From: Saccoglossus kowalevskii
Lineage: Eukaryota > Hemichordata > Enteropneusta > Harrimaniidae
NCBI RefSeq assembly: GCF_000003605.2
Contig: NW_003141321.1
Location: forward strand, 259,332 to 282,649
Length of the DNA stretch: 23,318 nucleotides
Direction of reading: 5' to 3'
The translations under genes and the position numbers were made by a program. The notes beneath the pieces were generated by a model, which was not told the DNA's origin, did not search any database, and saw only the letters and a program-made list of their open reading frames with translations. Shown here one piece after another: positions 19,901-23,318 of this stretch (positions within the stretch are counted from its first letter, which is position 1; each line of letters opens with the position of its first letter).

Positions 19901-22150
19901 GCCCTGGGTGGACCTCTATCAAATTTCGTACCGATATCAATTATTTTCAAATATTTTTTAATTTTGGGTACACTGCCAATTATTTTTGTAAACAATTTGT
20001 TTGATGAACTTGATGTGTTGCTCTGCTCGACTTGGTTTCCACAATGTTCTTGTAGGACAGCAGAGCTATCTCGACTGTCAGATCGCTTGTTTTGACCTTT
20101 TGTATCTTTTACTTTGCAGATGATTCTTCATTTCTACAATCAAGTTTATTATCTAGTGATTTCAGGGATAATACCTCTGTAAGTATCAACACTGAGTGTA
20201 CTCATTGGTGGAACTCAATCTCAACTCATTTAAAATTCTGACCATTTTTACCAAGTCCTTGAAGGGCACTGAAAATAAATTACCAGAAATATTCCTCATT
20301 AGTGTGGTACAAATGTCCCCAAAATAGTAATAAATGGGATGTAAATTAAATCAAAAACATATTCAGCTGATAAAAAAGATTTGTACAAAAACGTCATCCA
20401 CCAACTGGAGTAGAACTCTGCGGATTTATTTCACTCACATAGCATTTCCCCACTGGTAATAAATGATTTTCCATTCACCTCGGGATCTTGCTTATTGTGT
20501 GAAAGGCGCGGTCCCACATCTGCCACAAAGATTTAACAATTTGATTATTAATTCATGTTTCTTTTTTTATAGCTCAATGTCATAATGGGGATTCTTGAGT
20601 GGGGAATATTGCGTTGAGATATCCTTACCTCATCGTAATTAATCACCATCTAATGTGTATAGCACATTATTAAGCATGGAAAAACCCTAAAATATTTGGC
20701 GTTTGACGAACCCCACACGATGTTCCACTATGATGCTATGACCTTTGTTTGTCCTGTTTTTTCGTTCAATTTCACATAACGTGGGATTTCACAGCCAATG
20801 GAAAATGGTCTATTTGAATGCTATCTTCTTAGTAATTTAAATTCAATATGAAGCATTACCTAGAAAATGAATGTCTGCCTCTTAGGTCTATCCCTTATGA
20901 ATTTATATGTCAACTTTTAACATTTTGCTGTCAAGCCCAGGGAACATTTTGTACTTCTTATTCTTAGTGGTGTCCAGACTTGCTTAAAAGTCTGCTTCAC
21001 TCATAAATAAAATAATATAACCACACATTATGCATATACACATATCTTGCATAATGACGATTTTCGTGAATCAGTGAAATTCTAGATATTCTGTAGCAGT
21101 GACATTTTTTGGGGGGTTATATGACACTGTGTTAGCGGTTGTTGTGAAATTTTGCCTTTGCGAACGCCATCAAATCGTGAGAATTCATAGCAACAAAAAT
21201 TAAGTTGTTTACAGTATTATCATGATGTTCACCTACAATTAACAGTGCCAAGTATATTGATGGATTCTGTGTTTTTTAGACAAATACAGGAATGTCAAAT
21301 AGAGAACCTAATAATGAGGTGAATGTGGCAACGGTTGATTTACTCAGTGATAATGAAGATGGTTTTGATGATCAAGATGAAGATAGATTTCACAATGGTA
21401 AGAACTGTAATCTGTAATTTATGCTTAGGCTTACTTTAGATAATAAATATTCATTATCACCAATATACTAATGTGCTCCACATTCAAAAATGTTACAGAT
21501 ATCTCAGTCGTCCTTTCAATGACTTGCAGCAGTAATGTTATACAAAGCCAAAAAGGGTTTTTATTGAAAACTTATGTGAGTTAAGATGAATGTTCTATAG
21601 TGTTTCACACCTCAACGATGATTAAATTCCAATAAAATAACACCATCAAACATATCCACGCAATCGCAATCTTTGTTTCTATAGCAGTTATCATTAAAAC
21701 GTAATTATACACAATAATAGTACTGTGAATTGCTTGATTTTCTAATTTATGTTTGTGCTGCAGTAACTTTGTATGTTTATGTGTTCTAGTACGTGAGACT
21801 GCTAGCAGCATCTTGCCCACAGATGTACCACCAGAATTTGATTTTGTAAGTATACTTTGTATTATCAGATTGTCACTCTTCCTGAATGCCTTGATTCCCT
21901 TCAGCACTTCCTTCACAACTCAATCATTCCAGGGCTTTTTTAGAAATTTAGGTCTCAAAACTTAGTGTCCTCAGAATATCGAAATTCAAGCCTTAACTGT
22001 GTCTAACTTCAACAGATGATAATTGAATCCATTCATTGTATCTTGTTATATAAGTGGGGAATATGCAAATTGTATATAAGATGTGAAGCCGTTGTCTTTT
22101 AGATAAATGAAGGAATGTGAACCTTGATGTACTAGTACTAGTAGCTGTAT

Positions 22151-22189
<39 letters not shown>

Positions 22190-23218
22190 CTGTTATTACT
22201 GGATAGTGATGGATACTGTATGTCAGATAGTTATTAATATTACTGGGGTATGCTGTAATCAAATCTCATTATGCTAACAATGCATACCTGGTAACTGCAT
22301 GTTCTACTGGTATTATCCATAGGGAATATCGGATTTTGAAGATTTTGATGAAGAAGAAGATGTTGATAAAGATGTTTTACCTTCTAATGATATACCACAG
22401 GCTGTTGATGACAGGTGAATATTTTACTAAATTCTTTGTTCTGATTGTATGTGAGCATACGTTTGAATTTTCAAACTATGTTTTAGCTTTGGAGTGGCCA
22501 AAATCTTGACTGTGCCAATTGGACTGTCCACCCATCCACTTTCATCAGGTTAATAATGGACAGATTTGTTGGCAACTTGGTACATAATTTATACATGGTA
22601 TTATGCATATTCTCCAAATCTTTTTCAATCAGATTAATAAAAGGGCCATCTTGTGACCTTATTCTTCTACCAAATGACCAAAGACACTAAAGTGTTTGTG
22701 TGCAGATTAGTTTCTCTGAGTTGCATAGGTGGATTCTGTTTAAATTTGGAATATTGGCACCTCCATTATTGCTTTTCAAGATTTGATTGAAAAAAACAGG
22801 TGACTATTTACTACATTGAAAATTGTGTTCATTTTTGGCTTGTAAAAATGAATCACATTTGTCCATAACTAAATAAATTACGTAACAACTAATTCCTAAA
22901 TATACAAAAGACGCATCAAGTGAATTCTTAATTTCAGGCTAAATGTACAAATTGCTCTTATAGTTGAGTTTTCAGAATCAACATTATGATGCATAAAGTG
23001 ATATGCAAGGTTTCTAATAACATCTACAAGTGTGCATAACTTGCTAGTGCTTACATATTTAGATAATCCAGGCAACATATTATATAAAATAAAGTATGTC
23101 TAAAAGTCCAAAAGGTGCAGCATTTCAAATCTAACATGTATAATCAATTCTTATCCTTATTAGGTCCAAGGTGGAATCAGCTGATAATCATGCAGTGTTG
23201 GCAGCATTACCCGATAAG
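16831..23218 (+). CDS. BLM-like RecQ helicase, N-terminal eight exons (open at right edge)
   Basis: Exons 16831-16925, 18040-18339, 18837-18910, 20120-20178, 21280-21397, 21790-21845, 22323-22414 and 23164-23218 join in a single frame of 283 codons with GT-AG borders. The start MLKPKNNYNEQIGKFLQ, then NFTFKKPSSGK, parallels the BLM N-terminus (NNLQEQL...FTFKKKTSS). QSSLQSWFKNN is placed like BLM's QQRVKDFFKN and fits a PIP-box pattern (QxxLxxaromatic-aromatic). The rest is disordered and Ser/Asp/Glu-rich, with DYGADEWSDFDDSSF, DLLSDNEDGFDDQDED and SDFEDFDEEEDVD, like the acidic N-terminal patches of BLM. BLM unwinds recombination intermediates with TOP3A and RMI1. The helicase, RQC and HRDC domains are not in the window, so another acidic repair protein remains possible. 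The reading frame stays open in the nine codons before the ATG, so an upstream coding exon is not excluded. Confidence 0.62.
17238..17483. mobile_element. 246-bp foldback MITE in BLM-like intron 1
   Basis: Long inverted arms: left GACTGGCAATGTCGGGAG then TTCTTTTTTGTTTTACAAA; right (reverse complement) GACTGGCAAAGTCAGGAC then the same 19 bases. Weaker pairing continues for about 80 bases. No clear target duplication was seen. It would form a strong hairpin in the pre-mRNA. Superfamily not assigned. Confidence 0.75.
18040..18339 (+). CDS. BLM-like exon 2
   Basis: Acceptor TACTTTACAG, donor GTAAGA. Largest exon, 300 bases, Ser/Thr/Lys-rich and predicted disordered. It carries the FTFKKPSSGK motif and the PIP-box-like QSSLQSWF. 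Confidence 0.65.
18837..18910 (+). CDS. BLM-like exon 3
   Basis: Acceptor TATTTAG; donor GTATCT. Encodes LTRKKSPKPVLDIEDYGADE and WSDF; begins the acidic/aromatic patches. Confidence 0.6.
18911..20119 (+). other. BLM-like intron 3 with poly-C tract
   Basis: Holds a 20-base C run at 18978-18997. Downstream is degenerate, repeat-like sequence (recurring AACTTGGT and GACTGGCA words at 19078-19088, 19269-19276, 19488-19496 and 19559-19566) that may be an old element. No coding signal was recognised. Confidence 0.45.
18978..18997. repeat. Poly-C tract (20 bases)
   Basis: Uninterrupted C homopolymer; its length is likely unreliable in the assembly. Confidence 0.9.
20120..20178 (+). CDS. BLM-like exon 4
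   Basis: Acceptor TACTTTGCAG, donor GTAAGT. Encodes DSSFLQSSLLSSDFRDNTS; completes the Asp codon left by exon 3. Confidence 0.6.
20179..21279 (+). other. BLM-like intron 4
   Basis: About 1.1 kb, AT-rich, with no gene, RNA or clear mobile element recognised. Confidence 0.5.
21280..21397 (+). CDS. BLM-like exon 5
   Basis: Acceptor GTTTTTTAG, donor GTAAGA. Encodes TNTGMSNREPNNEVNVATVD, LLSDNEDGFDDQDEDRFHN; strongly acidic. Confidence 0.6.
21790..21845 (+). CDS. BLM-like exon 6
   Basis: Acceptor TGTTCTAG, donor GTAAGT. Encodes RETASSILPTDVPPEFDF in phase with its neighbours. Confidence 0.6.
22153..22185. repeat. TG dinucleotide microsatellite
   Basis: About 16 TG units in BLM-like intron 6; it produces a false His-Thr repeat frame on the minus strand. 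Confidence 0.95.
22323..22414 (+). CDS. BLM-like exon 7
   Basis: Acceptor ATCCATAG, donor GTGAAT. Encodes GISDFEDFDEEEDVDKDVLP and SNDIPQAVDD; acidic. Confidence 0.6.
22415..23163 (+). other. BLM-like intron 7
   Basis: About 750 bases of AT-rich sequence with nothing recognised. Confidence 0.5.
23164..23218 (+). CDS. BLM-like exon 8 (last seen)
   Basis: Acceptor CCTTATTAG, donor GTTAGT. Encodes SKVESADNHAVLAALPDK; phase 0 at its end, so the gene continues to the right. Confidence 0.58.
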
Positions 23219-23318
23219 GTTAGTTAATCTTGCTATTAAGATATAACTTAATATTAGAAAGTCTTGTAAAATTAAAATTATCACCCTCAAAAGTATTACT
23301 GATTGTTATTATTATCAT

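Noticed and set aside
21993-22262. His-Thr repeat protein on the minus strand
   Set aside because: Translation of the TG microsatellite inside an intron.
1-23318. CRISPR array, operon, phage or bacterial island
   Set aside because: Spliced metazoan genes, poly(A) signals, SINE and MITEs throughout; no regularly spaced repeats or clustered prokaryotic frames.

Overview
This is eukaryotic nuclear DNA, most likely from a marine invertebrate animal. It is AT-rich, with short exons, GT-AG introns, many short transposable elements and one 50-N scaffold gap. The species cannot be fixed from the window. Most long open frames here are chance; the real coding sequence is in short spliced exons recognised by protein family and matching splice phase.

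Three host genes are supported. (1) Plus strand, 200-1634: the last four coding exons of an MCTP-type gene (multiple C2 domains and transmembrane region), with the stop codon and a nearby poly(A) signal. Exon 2 of this set carries an apparent 2-base frameshift. (2) Minus strand, about 11578 down to 6418: a complete gene for ribosomal protein eL36 (RPL36). It has three coding exons, a probable untranslated first exon starting at a 5'TOP-like site, and a poly(A) signal. Its introns hold a tRNA-derived SINE with target duplications, a hAT-like element, a minisatellite and the assembly gap. (3) Plus strand, 16831 to beyond the window: eight in-phase exons (283 codons) of an acidic protein whose N-terminus resembles the BLM (Bloom/RecQ) helicase. 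The helicase core would lie beyond the right edge.

The rest is mainly mobile-element debris. Two directly oriented 1.45-1.5 kb hAT-like non-autonomous copies (7459-8912 and 13043-14540) have 15-bp terminal inverted repeats and 5-bp target duplications. Three small inverted-repeat elements (MITEs) lie at 1849-1982, 2356-2787 and 17238-17483. A decayed THAP-domain frame (minus, 15289-15598) may belong to a TTAA-flanked, Kolobok-like element (12697-15980) into which the second hAT copy jumped.

MCTP and eL36 are arranged tail to tail, eL36 and the BLM-like gene head to head. I see no operon, CRISPR array, phage or other dedicated new system. The points most worth a second look are the MCTP frameshift, the near-identical gap edges, the nested THAP/hAT structure, the eL36 residue deficit, and the MCTP/BLM linkage, which recalls human 15q26.
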